A stretch of 64,000 nt of DNA from Stutzerimonas stutzeri (lineage in GTDB: Bacteria; Pseudomonadota; Gammaproteobacteria; Pseudomonadales; Pseudomonadaceae), in NCBI RefSeq assembly GCF_024448935.1, contig NZ_JAMOIE010000008.1:22826-86825 (forward strand), given 5' to 3'. The notes below the pieces were generated by a model. That model ran no database searches. It worked only from the letters and a program-made list of their open reading frames with translations, and was not told the DNA's origin. The stretch's first letter is position 1; each line of letters starts with the position of its first letter. Positions 24,781 through 33,733 of this stretch are shown here, piece by piece. The translations under genes and the position numbers were made by a program.

Positions 24781-24879
24781 CCGGAGGAAGAAATGTCGCA
24801 CTCCCGCCCCCTTATGCAGCAATCGGAGCCGGCGACTCCGGCGAGTTAAGCAAGCCATGCTTCAGCCCAACCAGGTCAA

Positions 24880-25041
24880 TCATCCCCACGAAAACGCTCC
24901 CCATACAACGCCAACGACCACCAGCACGCCCAGGCCGGCCAAGATCCACCGAGTCCGAACTTTACGGCGCAGACGCGCCTTTTCGGCAGCCAGTTTCTCA
25001 AGCCATCCATCCGGCCGCGACCCCATGAAATGCGCTTGCAC
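24880..25041 (-). CDS. Small membrane protein (53 aa)
   Basis: A short gene: GTG at 25041 with AGGAG eight bases upstream. The product has a basic amphipathic first half (LEKLAAEKARLRRKVRTRW) and a C-terminal membrane helix (ILAGLGVLVVVGVVWGAF). It lies 20 bases after the 25062-25472 gene, another small membrane protein. A second ATG inside the frame at 25026 lacks a ribosome-binding site. Confidence 0.5.
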   Translation of the reverse strand: MQAHFMGSRPDGWLEKLAAEKARLRRKVRTRWILAGLGVLVVVGVVWGAFSWG

Positions 25042-25061
25042 GATACCAACTCCTGCAACGG

Positions 25062-25472
25062 CTAAAGCAGAACGACGGATGCCAAAGTGCGTGACAACCA
25101 GGAGAGAAGTATCGGCACCGGGATCGAGTATTCCGCTGCCTGAATAATGACCATGAGATCGGGTGACCCAACCTTTTCAGCACATTCGGCGAAGGTCAGA
25201 ACGGGCTGGGGGGGGGAGGCAATCTTTTCGACATCCGGTTCGCCTGGAGATCCGATGCAGACAGTCCGGTAGCGGGCCACCGCCTCGCCATCTTCCGGAT
25301 GTTCATTCAGCCATTGAGCGATAGCTGCGTCCCTGGCCTCCCCCACCTTCCCCAAGTAGACGCTACCCTCGGCCAGCACCAAGATGAGGAACAAGAACAG
25401 CGCAACGCCACCCCATAGGATCACCCTCGGGACGGCTCGAAACATCTTCGAATCGCGGAGAACTACAAGCAT
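25062..25472 (-). CDS. Membrane-anchored hypothetical protein (136 aa)
   Basis: ATG at 25472 with GAGGGGG eight bases upstream. One strong membrane segment near residues 18-34 (VILWGGVALFLFLILVL) is followed by about 100 residues predicted outside the cytoplasm, including two cysteines (TVCIGSP and FAECAEK) that could form a disulfide. A second hydrophobic stretch at the C-terminus may be amphipathic. It follows the 258-residue regulator by 11 bases. No family recognised. Confidence 0.5.
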   Translation of the reverse strand: MLVVLRDSKMFRAVPRVILWGGVALFLFLILVLAEGSVYLGKVGEARDAAIAQWLNEHPEDGEAVARYRTVCIGSPGEPDVEKIASPPQPVLTFAECAEKVGSPDLMVIIQAAEYSIPVPILLSWLSRTLASVVLL

Positions 25473-25483
25473 GGACAGCCCCC

Positions 25484-26260
25484 TCAACCTGCTGCGAGGT
25501 ACAGCACGCGCCCGCCGCTGCTATCCAAATCGATGCCTTCGTCATCCTGTGCCCCTGCTCCATCGGGGACCAGCTCGCCATGTCGCTCCAGGATCCACTG
25601 CGACACATCAGCAGCCGTAACGCCGAATTCGCGAGCCATGAGCGAAACATCAGCCCAGCTCACGTTTTCGCTAACCTGATTGAACATGCGATCGAACTCA
25701 TACGTGGTCAGGTCGCGCTCAACCAGGTGCGTCCACAAACGACGGTTTGTCGTGATCAGATGATCATCACTGTCATCCCGCCAACAGGCCCCTTTGATCA
25801 CCTCGGGAGATACCGCCGGCGCCCGGAAGAAACTGCGACGCACGCACACAACAAGTCGCACCTTGGCGCTCGCCACCAGGTAGAAGCGATGCCCAAGGCG
25901 CTCTTTGAGCCGTGGCGACGTAGATTCGACCGCCGTGATCGAGCAGCCTGCCAGCAACTTGGAAAGCTTCGTCAGCGCCGCGTAGACGCTCTTCTTCTGG
26001 CTGAAAATGCTGTCTTCGATGTACCAATAGTGAACCCGCGCGTCATCCAGGCGAAGTCCGTTGTCGACCTTCAACCCCATGACCGACATCAAATTCATCA
26101 CCGACTGCAGCCGAAGGTTTTCCTTCTTGCCGGCCAACCAGGAACGCAGGTTCTGGACAGGGATATTGGCAAACCTGGCCATCATCTCGATGTCCATCAC
26201 CACCAGCTCAGCGAGCAGAGTGACCAGCTCGTTAGCTTTCATTCGCTTCTGGGTAGCCAT
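25484..26260 (-). CDS. XRE-like helix-turn-helix protein (258 aa)
   Basis: The first 65 residues look like a phage repressor-type helix-turn-helix: IEMMARFANIPVQNLRSWLAG with recognition helix near residues 35-45, followed by RLQSVMNLMSVMGL. The rest is an alpha/beta domain of unknown function. The gene at 26464 has the same plan and I regard the two as distant paralogues. It probably controls its own operon, which includes small membrane proteins. Confidence 0.6.
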   Translation of the reverse strand: MATQKRMKANELVTLLAELVVMDIEMMARFANIPVQNLRSWLAGKKENLRLQSVMNLMSVMGLKVDNGLRLDDARVHYWYIEDSIFSQKKSVYAALTKLSKLLAGCSITAVESTSPRLKERLGHRFYLVASAKVRLVVCVRRSFFRAPAVSPEVIKGACWRDDSDDHLITTNRRLWTHLVERDLTTYEFDRMFNQVSENVSWADVSLMAREFGVTAADVSQWILERHGELVPDGAGAQDDEGIDLDSSGGRVLYLAAG

Positions 26261-26463
26261 AGCTTTTCCTTAGATTTTCGCCGCAACAATCATCAACAAC
26301 ACGCCAGCAAAGCTGGGCCAAATTAAGTTTTGTCATCCAGACTGCGCCCCGTTACCGAATGCCCGAATCCGAGCGCTAAGTGCCTCTTCGGCAACGAACA
26401 AAACCGGCGATGACCAAAATCAGCATTGGCGAGCAAAAACCATTTCCGGACACTACATCTGGA

Positions 26464-27069
26464 TCAGCCCGCCCTCTTCTCAATGGGCAATCGGAATAAC
26501 GGCTCATCCGTCCAGAGACTTTGTATGCTCGCAAACACCGAAGCGTCTGCAGGGGTTTGCCACAGCGCCTGAATCTGCGCATCGCCAGCCCGGTCGAGAT
26601 CCACCAAGCTGATGCGCTGCCCGCCTTCAGTTGGTTTCAATCCAGAAGCCACCCGCTCAGCAATCTCAACAGGCAAACTCGCGAACACCGCGTTGGCCTC
26701 GCACACCTGAACCACTGCGAATGCCCGTAGGCCATTCCCCAAGCGGAACACATACCCTCGCTCGAACTCGCTTTTATTCAGCAGCTCACACAGGGAATCG
26801 ACCATTTCTTCATCGACCTCCCAACGGTGGAGGCCTGGAGCTAACATCCCGCCATCCAGAAGCCCGAGGTCAAACAGGACCATCCGCAGCTTCTCCATCG
26901 AAACATTCCGCGTCGTCCCCTTGCTCGAAATGAACGCCGACAGATTCCCCCGATGGGTAGCGTGAGTTTCTGCGATGCTCTGCAGAGTCACCCGCTTGGC
27001 CTTCCTCAGAAAACCCAGCCATGCCGCCATTTCGGCGCTGACTTCTCGTTCCTTATCGGTGACTTTCAT
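26464..27069 (-). CDS. XRE-like helix-turn-helix protein (201 aa)
   Basis: The N-terminal part, VTLQSIAETHATHRGNLSAF, has the spacing of a helix-turn-helix, followed by VSMEKLRMVLFDLGLLDGG and a C-terminal ligand-like domain. It shares the layout helix-turn-helix, LxxVLxxxGL, short strand, alpha/beta domain with the 25484-26260 product. It is divergent from the HNH gene at 27157 and could control both promoters in the 87-base gap. A 203-base gap downstream (26261-26463) holds no convincing gene. Confidence 0.6.
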   Translation of the reverse strand: MKVTDKEREVSAEMAAWLGFLRKAKRVTLQSIAETHATHRGNLSAFISSKGTTRNVSMEKLRMVLFDLGLLDGGMLAPGLHRWEVDEEMVDSLCELLNKSEFERGYVFRLGNGLRAFAVVQVCEANAVFASLPVEIAERVASGLKPTEGGQRISLVDLDRAGDAQIQALWQTPADASVFASIQSLWTDEPLFRLPIEKRAG

Positions 27070-27093
27070 TGATCTATATTACCATGTCAATAT
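27061..27093. promoter_or_regulatory. Divergent promoter/operator region
   Basis: On the plus strand GACTTTC (27061-27067), seven bases and TATATT face the HNH gene. The GACTTTC coincides with the start codon of the minus-strand regulator. An ATATT-8-AATAT inverted repeat (27076-27093) lies just upstream of that start codon. Self-control by the regulator is plausible, but the evidence is only positional. Confidence 0.35.
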
Positions 27094-27156
27094 GTCGTTG
27101 ATAGTAAAAAAATAACCAATCAGACGCAATCATACGCGGCAGGTTTTTCCCTCACC

Positions 27157-27654
27157 ATGAATCTAACCATCGAGCTTGTTCCTAGATCCTGCTGGTACAG
27201 CAACGTCCGTTCAAACGTCAGCGAAGCCACTTGGAGTCGGCTGAAAAGCATCTGCTTCAAGGCTGCCAACTACCGTTGCGAGATCTGCTCTAACCGAGGC
27301 CCGCACCATCCTGTCGAGTGCCATGAAATCTGGCACTACGATGACCACCGGCTCATCCAGCGCCTGGATCGATTGATAGCGCTCTGCCCGAGGTGCCACC
27401 AGGTAAAGCATATCGGTCTCGCCATCGAGCGCAGCGAAACCCACAAAGCCATCGAGTGGCTGTGCCATGTGAACTCCATCAGCCCCGGCCAAGCCCTACA
27501 GCTGGTCAAGCGAGCCTTCGCGATCCACGAGATCCGCTCCGCGTACAGCTGGTCGCTCGACCTCTCTCAACTATCTGATCACTACCAGGTGAGGCTCGCT
27601 CCAGATAATCGCGAAGCTGGCCTCAACCGCCCCTCATCGACAAGAGCTCAATGA
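27157..27654 (+). CDS. HNH-type nuclease-like protein (165 aa)
   Basis: Zinc-binding CEIC (41-44) and CPRC (77-80) frame the HNH core ECHEIWHYDD (55-63), with His85 following the second pair. This is the usual layout of small HNH endonucleases that cut DNA with a metal ion. It is on the plus strand, against the surrounding genes, and converges with the transfer operon (overlap of 7 bases with the 27648 gene). No methylase partner is adjacent, so restriction is not implied. The ribosome-binding site is weak. Confidence 0.7.
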   Translation: MNLTIELVPRSCWYSNVRSNVSEATWSRLKSICFKAANYRCEICSNRGPHHPVECHEIWHYDDHRLIQRLDRLIALCPRCHQVKHIGLAIERSETHKAIEWLCHVNSISPGQALQLVKRAFAIHEIRSAYSWSLDLSQLSDHYQVRLAPDNREAGLNRPSSTRAQ

Positions 27655-28082
27655 GGCGCCAACTGCTGCATGCGCAACATGTGTTCAGCACCGACACGCT
27701 CTAGTTCTGCTGCAGACGTTTTGTAGACCTGCTTCATACGAGCGATGTAGTCGACATCGCTTTCGTTTGGGTAGCGGTCGTAGCGCCGAACTTCTGCATC
27801 GTCCGATATCGGGGCAGGCAACACCGACGCAGCCGGCGGCGTATAGGGCTGATAGACGGGGGGGCTTTCCACCGGTACCCGTTGCGGCGATGCACTTTCC
27901 ACAGGGACAATCGGTGTCGATGCTCTCCCCGGGCCAGCATCAGGGCGAACAACCACATTGCTCGAACTGCTCTCGTTCGAAGCGCCTCCCGAAGTTCCGA
28001 TGTTGAAGATCCCCGCGCACGCGGGGAAAGCGGTCGCCACCATCAGAAGGAAAACGACCGAGCAGTTGATCCGCTTGATCAT
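27648..28082 (-). CDS. Exported small protein downstream of traU
   Basis: A signal peptide is clear (VVFLLMVATAFPACA), with cleavage after ACA or, less well, at the cysteine (FPAC is a poor lipobox). The mature part is Pro/Ser-rich (residues 35-90) then a helical end YDRYPNESDVDYIARMKQVY. Its ATG overlaps the stop of traU as ATGA. In R64 the genes after traU include the small proteins TraV and TraW, so this is probably their positional counterpart, but sequence alone does not prove it. Confidence 0.55.
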   Translation of the reverse strand: MIKRINCSVVFLLMVATAFPACAGIFNIGTSGGASNESSSSNVVVRPDAGPGRASTPIVPVESASPQRVPVESPPVYQPYTPPAASVLPAPISDDAEVRRYDRYPNESDVDYIARMKQVYKTSAAELERVGAEHMLRMQQLAPH

Positions 28083-31000
28083 GCGCGTAGTGCCTCCGAC
28101 CGCTGCTGTTGGTAGATATCGAGCAACTCGGCGACCAGCCCATCAATTACTCCATCGTCCCGATCCTGGCCAATCAGGCCGCTGATCTCGACCTTCTTCT
28201 TCCGCGCCTCGATTTCCCGCGCAACGCTACCACCAGGGTAGAGCCGAGCCAGGAGGCGCCGCGTTTCGACTGGCCCAATTTCCCGATACAGTGTGTCGCG
28301 GACGTAGGTGTCTTCTTGCGTGGTCGAAAACGCCCAGAGCCTGATACCGCCCATAGTGCTATTCAGCAAATGCACCGATTCGCCTTCACGAGTACTGAAC
28401 GCGCCAACGAACGTAGACCCCTTCGCACTCGGAGGACGGATCATGTGGCGAACCGCGTATTCCGCCGTCGATGACAGGCCGAACATTTCGCGCATGCGCC
28501 CCGCCTTCTTCTCGTTCTGCTTCGAGAAAACCTTCTTGACGGTAGCGAAGGACAACATTTCTTCGTCAAAGTCATCCACGTCCTGAGACAGTACGGTAAC
28601 CATTACGCCCTCCTTACCCCCCTCGCGCATATCGCCGATAACCTGGTCCCGTACCGGACGCACGCGCTTCGTTCGATGGAGTTCGTCCCACTGAAGGTGC
28701 TTTTTGTCTTGGCGGATTTCGCGAATACGGTGCTCATGGTACGGGCGGTACCGTGGGGCGAAGCACTCGACATCTTCCTCGGTCAAGTAGAAGTTCCTCG
28801 CCACGACATAGCGAGCCAGCATGTAACACATCGCTGTCTGGTGGTCGGCCGCGGCGGATCCACTACGAGCAACTTCGGCGAGGTCGATCGAAACGACCCT
28901 GGCTTCGCCCAGATCAAAGGCCGTAGGCAAAGCGAGAATCGGGTAGCTGCGCAACGATTCCGAAATCATCCGGGAGAAGGCATCCAGTAGCGCCTCACCA
29001 TCCTCGGTGCTCTTGCCTCCATAGAGATCGACGAATTGTTGCTCGCGACTCACCGCCGCCAAGTCGGCCAGCGTAGGAACGGCTTGCCGCTGCGCCAGGG
29101 TTGCAGAATGGATGTCACCATGGTCGTAGAGCGCGTCGACGATCTCCCACCAGGAAGTTCGCCCGTCTACCTGGATACCGAAGCGCTCAACCGCCCGGTC
29201 GACCTGCTCAGCCCCTCGGGTGTTGGGGATGTAGGGCTTGGCCCTGGTATTGTTGCCATCGCCTGCGTAGTAGCGGTAGGCCTCCTGCAGGGTGAACTTG
29301 ACCAAGCCAACCATGCCGTCTGCCGGTGCGGCAGCACCCATTGGCGTAACAAGCAGCGACACAAAGTTAGTTTGAAAAGCAACTTCGCTGGGTAGTGGGT
29401 AACGGGACCCTACCTGAGTGTCCAAAGGGTTGATGGCGAACTCCGGCGTCATACGCAGACGCAAGCTCATCGCCAAATGCCGCTTTTCCTCGGGAAGAGC
29501 GTTGCGTAGCAGAGATATCAAACCAGCACTCCCCTTGCCGACGTCGATGATCCCGATCATCGGCAGCCGGGTGATACCCGGCGAGAGGCAAAGCGCAAGG
29601 TTCCCTTGGTTACCATCAACCGTTTTACCGGACCGAGGTTCAGCCACACCGACCGTAATCCAACTGGACTGGACTGGTGAGTTGGGTTGATAAGGCCAGA
29701 TCTTTCCATCCGGCGTGCGATAGAGAACCGCTCCGCCATCAGCCCAAGGCGACGCAGGACGGTACAAAGGCAACATCTGCGTGACATCACCGAGAACCGC
29801 ACAAGAAGGTGTTGCGACGCTATTCAAGCTCAGGCAGAGCGCCGACGATGTAAAACCTTGGAACTGATCGCCGCTGGCTTCGCGAATATCAATACCTCCC
29901 CATCCCTGTACGGCACGGGCGAGGCGAGATGCGCGGGATGCGAGTAATTTCTCGTCATCCTTCGGAGCCCACGTCGCGAAATCCACACGCAGGCGGACGT
30001 CCAGTTCATTCTGTTTCTTCACCATCTCACGAACCGCCGAAACCCCCTCCCGGAAAACCTTGTTGTCCGGATTGGTGAAGCTGATGATGCTGGCAACCAT
30101 GTTCTTGAAGCCGACCATCTTCAGGCCGCCTGACTCAATCAAAAAACTGATCCGCCAAGGCAAGCGGTTCTGACTTACCCGCACAAACAGCTTCTGAAAG
30201 GGCTCAATGTCTTGTGCATGCAGGTGCACGTACATCGGGGCATATATCCTGTCGCCAACTATCGTGTACTTCCGCCCTGCTTTTTCAGCATCTCGCGGTA
30301 CCAGCTGGCGATCGAGGCGCGGCCAAAATGCCCCTGACATGTCCTTGGGATTTCTGCTGATGTCCCGCACGGGAATCTTGTCGCCCGGAAGCCGCGGGCG
30401 CCAATCATCGGCGGTGAACTCCGGATCCACGCTCATCCGCATTTCGTAACCGGCCTTGTGGACGTCCAGAACCTCTACAGCGATATGGACCGACCGCAGG
30501 TCCCCGACCAGGGCGTCGACGAACGAGCGGTGCCGAGTACGCAACGACTGCATCGCCGCGAAGACGTTCGGCACATCCCGCATCCGGGGAAGCGGCGAGG
30601 CCTCGCGCAGCTCCTCCTTCGCCTTCACATCGCGCTTCTGCTCGCCACTGGTGGCCGCCGACGGCCTGGTGATCAGGGTGATGAAGGCCTTCTCGTTGGT
30701 GCAGAACTGGGAAAGGTGTCTGACGTCCTCTTCGAAGAGGTCATCCAGCTCCAACCCGAGGCGCTTGGCTGTCGCTCGGGAAGGAGCGATGGCCGCTTCG
30801 ATATCGCGTACAGCACTATCGGGATCACCGCTGAAGTACACGTGGACGGCATGGCCGCCATTGCTCAGGTACGCCTTCAAGCTCTTGCTGAACAGGCTGT
30901 CACATTCAGCAAATTCGACCTCGCCGATCATCCTGGTGGAGCCGTGCAATTGCAGGACGGTGAGCAAGGTGCCATCCCGCATAGTCATGGTCTGCTCGTC

Positions 31001-31105
31001 GTCGATGCTTTCTATATTAATGTAGTCAGCCATCGCCATTTTGAATTTCGAGCAGACATACGCGAGGAGATCCTCAATCGTGTCGACGATACCTGCAGCG
31101 CTCAT
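28079..31105 (-). CDS. traU: TraU/DotO (IcmB) transfer ATPase
   Basis: A 1,008-residue VirB4-class ATPase of I-type transfer systems that would energise assembly of the secretion channel at the inner membrane. The P-loop AEPRSGKT is at 488-495, and the size matches R64 TraU and Legionella DotO. The segment IIDVGKGSAGLISLLRNALP following the P-loop region is as in DotO. It overlaps genes on both sides by four bases and so is fully embedded in the leftward tra operon. Confidence 0.85.
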   Translation of the reverse strand: MSAAGIVDTIEDLLAYVCSKFKMAMADYINIESIDDEQTMTMRDGTLLTVLQLHGSTRMIGEVEFAECDSLFSKSLKAYLSNGGHAVHVYFSGDPDSAVRDIEAAIAPSRATAKRLGLELDDLFEEDVRHLSQFCTNEKAFITLITRPSAATSGEQKRDVKAKEELREASPLPRMRDVPNVFAAMQSLRTRHRSFVDALVGDLRSVHIAVEVLDVHKAGYEMRMSVDPEFTADDWRPRLPGDKIPVRDISRNPKDMSGAFWPRLDRQLVPRDAEKAGRKYTIVGDRIYAPMYVHLHAQDIEPFQKLFVRVSQNRLPWRISFLIESGGLKMVGFKNMVASIISFTNPDNKVFREGVSAVREMVKKQNELDVRLRVDFATWAPKDDEKLLASRASRLARAVQGWGGIDIREASGDQFQGFTSSALCLSLNSVATPSCAVLGDVTQMLPLYRPASPWADGGAVLYRTPDGKIWPYQPNSPVQSSWITVGVAEPRSGKTVDGNQGNLALCLSPGITRLPMIGIIDVGKGSAGLISLLRNALPEEKRHLAMSLRLRMTPEFAINPLDTQVGSRYPLPSEVAFQTNFVSLLVTPMGAAAPADGMVGLVKFTLQEAYRYYAGDGNNTRAKPYIPNTRGAEQVDRAVERFGIQVDGRTSWWEIVDALYDHGDIHSATLAQRQAVPTLADLAAVSREQQFVDLYGGKSTEDGEALLDAFSRMISESLRSYPILALPTAFDLGEARVVSIDLAEVARSGSAAADHQTAMCYMLARYVVARNFYLTEEDVECFAPRYRPYHEHRIREIRQDKKHLQWDELHRTKRVRPVRDQVIGDMREGGKEGVMVTVLSQDVDDFDEEMLSFATVKKVFSKQNEKKAGRMREMFGLSSTAEYAVRHMIRPPSAKGSTFVGAFSTREGESVHLLNSTMGGIRLWAFSTTQEDTYVRDTLYREIGPVETRRLLARLYPGGSVAREIEARKKKVEISGLIGQDRDDGVIDGLVAELLDIYQQQRSEALRA

Positions 31106-31371
31106 CTAGCGGTCTCCCCGGTTTCCAATTTCGCCTTGTAGTGCTCCGCCACCAGTCGGCCATGCTGGACGAACAGTCCTCTGGCAAACTCTTTAAGGTG
31201 ACTTGGCAACTTTGTATTAATGAATGATTTTACCGTCTCAAGATCTTTCATTGCCGCATGAAGTGCAGCATCGTTCTCCGGAAGAAGAAGCAGTCGATCC
31301 AGCGCAATTATCACTTCCAAATTGCGCGAATCTCGCAGTGCAACTTCAAGCAGAGTGTTAATGTCAGACAT
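31102..31371 (-). CDS. Small tra-operon protein (89 aa)
   Basis: ATG at 31371 lies in the last codons of the preceding gene (8-base overlap) and the stop overlaps the traU start. The product, MSDINTLLEVALRDSRNLEV onward, is helical and charged with no signal or membrane segment, so it is probably cytoplasmic. I do not recognise a counterpart in R64 or Dot/Icm. Base composition here is more AT-rich than in traU. Confidence 0.5.
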   Translation of the reverse strand: MSDINTLLEVALRDSRNLEVIIALDRLLLLPENDAALHAAMKDLETVKSFINTKLPSHLKEFARGLFVQHGRLVAEHYKAKLETGETAR

Positions 31372-32596
31372 TGTGTAAGTCCTCTTGAACTTCAATGTCC
31401 GACGACATATTTGGAGGAGCAAGCAGACCTATAGAAGATGCGATGTCATAAGCATCCTTAAAATTATGCTTTGGCACCAGACAGGTCACGCTACCCGCGC
31501 CATACTTTCTGATGGCGAACCCGGCCTTATGAAGCTGTAGCGCATAGGTGAACATCAAGAAACGGTCCACCGCGGTTATCCAGGCTGCACGCGGGGAAAC
31601 TGCCCGATACTCCGTACTCTTAGGCTCAAGCCGATAGCAGTTCTCACGTGAAAGACCGACCCAATGGTTCATAGCCAAGAGCTCCGCTCCAGGACTCATA
31701 GCCTGCAAAGCAGAGAACATCGGCAGCTCGCAGGACGTCTCAAGCATTTCATAGCCGCTGAATACAAAAGCACATGCCACTTCAACCTGGGCGTACTGAG
31801 AAAGTAGTAGAAGTTCTGGCTGCGATACCCAGGATCGGTTACTACCAGCCTTTGCCCCGTTAGCAAAAGCAATTACGTTCACATAATCAGGATTTATATT
31901 TGAAACGGATACTTTAGCCAGCACTGGGCGGGGGTTATTCACAACCCATTGAACTTTATCCGAGATTGGAGCTATCTGTTCTGCAGAGAAATACTCAACT
32001 TGTTCTCCGGGTACGATCATGCTCAGCATTTCGCGAGCATACGCCACTGCCGGCGCAGAAAATCGAACCACTACCATTTCTTCCCGATTGTAATGGGGCG
32101 TCAGGCAATAAGTGTAATACTGATGGGCAGCCGACAGCGCACCATCTACTTCCGGCGCAATGTGTGGATCTTTATCTGGAAGGATCTTGCACCGAATTTC
32201 GTCCGCCAAATTGTCGTGCATAGGAACAGAACGAGAGCCATCAATGCCGTAGGCGCCTTTCGCGTACCACATGACCCGAGAAAAAACACCGGAAAGGATT
32301 TCCGTGATTTGTTTCTCGGTGTAGCTACGCCGCATTAAACCCCAAGCACTGCAAATGTCTGCCTGCCCCTCTTGCAGCCACGAGTTAAGATAGGTTGTCC
32401 TCTTTATATATGGCGTCTTATGTAAATTCGCACCATAAATCGCCGAAAACGAAAGATTCGTCCACCAGAGGGTGTCGTTATCCAAGTTCCCGACAGAAGA
32501 AATACGAAACGCCTCCATACCTTCCACGGACGCCCAACCGCCCATATTCGGATCGTCGGCATCGAAACGGACACAACCGTGCCTGACTACCCCCAT
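31364..32596 (-). CDS. Unknown tra-operon protein (410 aa)
   Basis: The ATG at 32596 shares its G-side base with the stop of the IcmJ-like gene (TGATG). The protein begins MGVVRHGCVRFDADDPNMGG, has scattered cysteines and no signal peptide or membrane helix. A domain including YVNVIAFANGAKAGSNRSWV and a C-terminal LHKAGFAIRKYGAGSVTCLV could be an alpha/beta fold. It sits exactly between the counterparts of IcmJ and IcmB, where R64 and Legionella have no such large gene. The DNA is clearly more AT-rich than flanking genes. Confidence 0.55.
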   Translation of the reverse strand: MGVVRHGCVRFDADDPNMGGWASVEGMEAFRISSVGNLDNDTLWWTNLSFSAIYGANLHKTPYIKRTTYLNSWLQEGQADICSAWGLMRRSYTEKQITEILSGVFSRVMWYAKGAYGIDGSRSVPMHDNLADEIRCKILPDKDPHIAPEVDGALSAAHQYYTYCLTPHYNREEMVVVRFSAPAVAYAREMLSMIVPGEQVEYFSAEQIAPISDKVQWVVNNPRPVLAKVSVSNINPDYVNVIAFANGAKAGSNRSWVSQPELLLLSQYAQVEVACAFVFSGYEMLETSCELPMFSALQAMSPGAELLAMNHWVGLSRENCYRLEPKSTEYRAVSPRAAWITAVDRFLMFTYALQLHKAGFAIRKYGAGSVTCLVPKHNFKDAYDIASSIGLLAPPNMSSDIEVQEDLHNV

Positions 32597-33309
32597 CAGG
32601 CCACTCCTGCAACGCCAGGCCAGGCCGCGAGATCCAGGCGACTGAAAGACGCACCGTTCCCAGACCACATGCCAGCTTGCTGGATGAAATAGTCCGCTCC
32701 AGGAACGTAACGACAGCCACCCAGAAGGACACTACGCTGCTCGTACTCATCGTCGCTCATGTCCAGCAAAACTCTGCTACATACCAAGGGGTCCGAAAGG
32801 CCTTTCCGCACAGTTTCCCCCTTCGAGTTCATCTCGACCTGGTGGGCTCGGTCGGTGATACGGCGGTAGACCGTATGCGGGTTAATACCCTGTTCCGCCG
32901 TCGAAGCCACCTTTTCCGGCCCAGCCGCAACAGACTGCATCGCCATGCAGTAGAAAATCACCTGCAAGAGATTGTTGAGCTGAACTTGAGTCAGCTCAGG
33001 CAGGAAGACAATTTTCCCAGGATCGGATGGCCATTTCTTAGAAACCGTATCGAGATGAAATGGCGCGTGGCATAGCTCACAAACAGGAACTAAGTTTTCG
33101 AGTTCATTATTCGTGTGATCACCATCCAGATTATGGATATCGAAACTATCGGTTGTTCCGAATGCAAAATCGCAAAAATGACAGCGACGTCCAAAGCGCC
33201 CTTGCGCAATAACCTGCTTGCGCAACTCACCCGCGCTCTTGTCCAGCCGAGAGCCGTGCTGAATAAGAGGCGCTTTCCGGATGTCACGAACAACCGATAG
33301 CTCGATCAT
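32596..33309 (-). CDS. IcmJ/DotN-like (TraT) zinc protein
   Basis: The zinc motif CHFC (43-46) ... CELC (77-80) around DIHNLDGDHTN gives an HNH-like fold. Taken alone this looks like an endonuclease, but its position between the IcmD and IcmB counterparts is where IcmJ/DotN (TraT in R64) lies, and DotN is known to have an HNH-like zinc fold and to act as an adaptor of the coupling-protein complex. So an adaptor role is the better reading. The C-terminal 130 residues are unassigned. AAGGTGAG precedes the ATG. Confidence 0.65.
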   Translation of the reverse strand: MIELSVVRDIRKAPLIQHGSRLDKSAGELRKQVIAQGRFGRRCHFCDFAFGTTDSFDIHNLDGDHTNNELENLVPVCELCHAPFHLDTVSKKWPSDPGKIVFLPELTQVQLNNLLQVIFYCMAMQSVAAGPEKVASTAEQGINPHTVYRRITDRAHQVEMNSKGETVRKGLSDPLVCSRVLLDMSDDEYEQRSVLLGGCRYVPGADYFIQQAGMWSGNGASFSRLDLAAWPGVAGVA

Positions 33310-33323
33310 TTTACCAACTCACC

Positions 33324-33716
33324 TTAACGCTGGATCTGCACACGAGACTTGTCGCCGCCGCCTTCACCCCAAATGGTGTCAGAGCCAGTTTCGATCCCGC
33401 TTGCGATGTACAACAGGAAAGCACCGCCAAACAGCAGAATGGCAGCCATTGAGATCTTCCCTTGCGCACCATCGGTTTTGTTGTATTTCTTGATCTCGAA
33501 GATCGACAGGCCGACCATGATCAAACCACCCAGCGCGAACAAAGCCTGCGCTCCCACCCCCAGGCCGTCAGCTTCAGTGGCTGCGCGACGACCGATTGCA
33601 CCTACACCCTCGCCGTGAGCAAGCTCGGTAAAGGCCAGCATCGCCATTGCGCTGGTAGAGTAAAAACAAACTTTCGCCTTGTTCCAAAAACCGCGCAGCG
33701 TACTCATTACTTTCAT
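33324..33716 (-). CDS. traR: TraR/IcmD (DotP) inner-membrane protein
   Basis: A 130-residue protein with an N-terminal hydrophobic stretch (about 18-33) and two further membrane segments (about 56-74 and 91-106), the IcmD plan. The C-terminal ETGSDTIWGEGG echoes TALDSFWGGS in the next upstream gene, consistent with the known relatedness of IcmC and IcmD. AAGGAG lies eight bases before the ATG. Part of the inner-membrane platform of the transfer channel. Confidence 0.7.
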   Translation of the reverse strand: MKVMSTLRGFWNKAKVCFYSTSAMAMLAFTELAHGEGVGAIGRRAATEADGLGVGAQALFALGGLIMVGLSIFEIKKYNKTDGAQGKISMAAILLFGGAFLLYIASGIETGSDTIWGEGGGDKSRVQIQR

Positions 33717-33733
33717 AGGATGGTCTCCTTTCT

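Noticed and set aside
26261..26463. Short open frames between the two regulators
   Set aside because: Frames of 25 and 34 codons lack convincing ribosome-binding sites and resemble no known protein.
32596..33309. HNH homing endonuclease inserted in the tra operon
   Set aside because: The location matches IcmJ/DotN (TraT), whose fold is HNH-like without nuclease function, so an adaptor is more likely.
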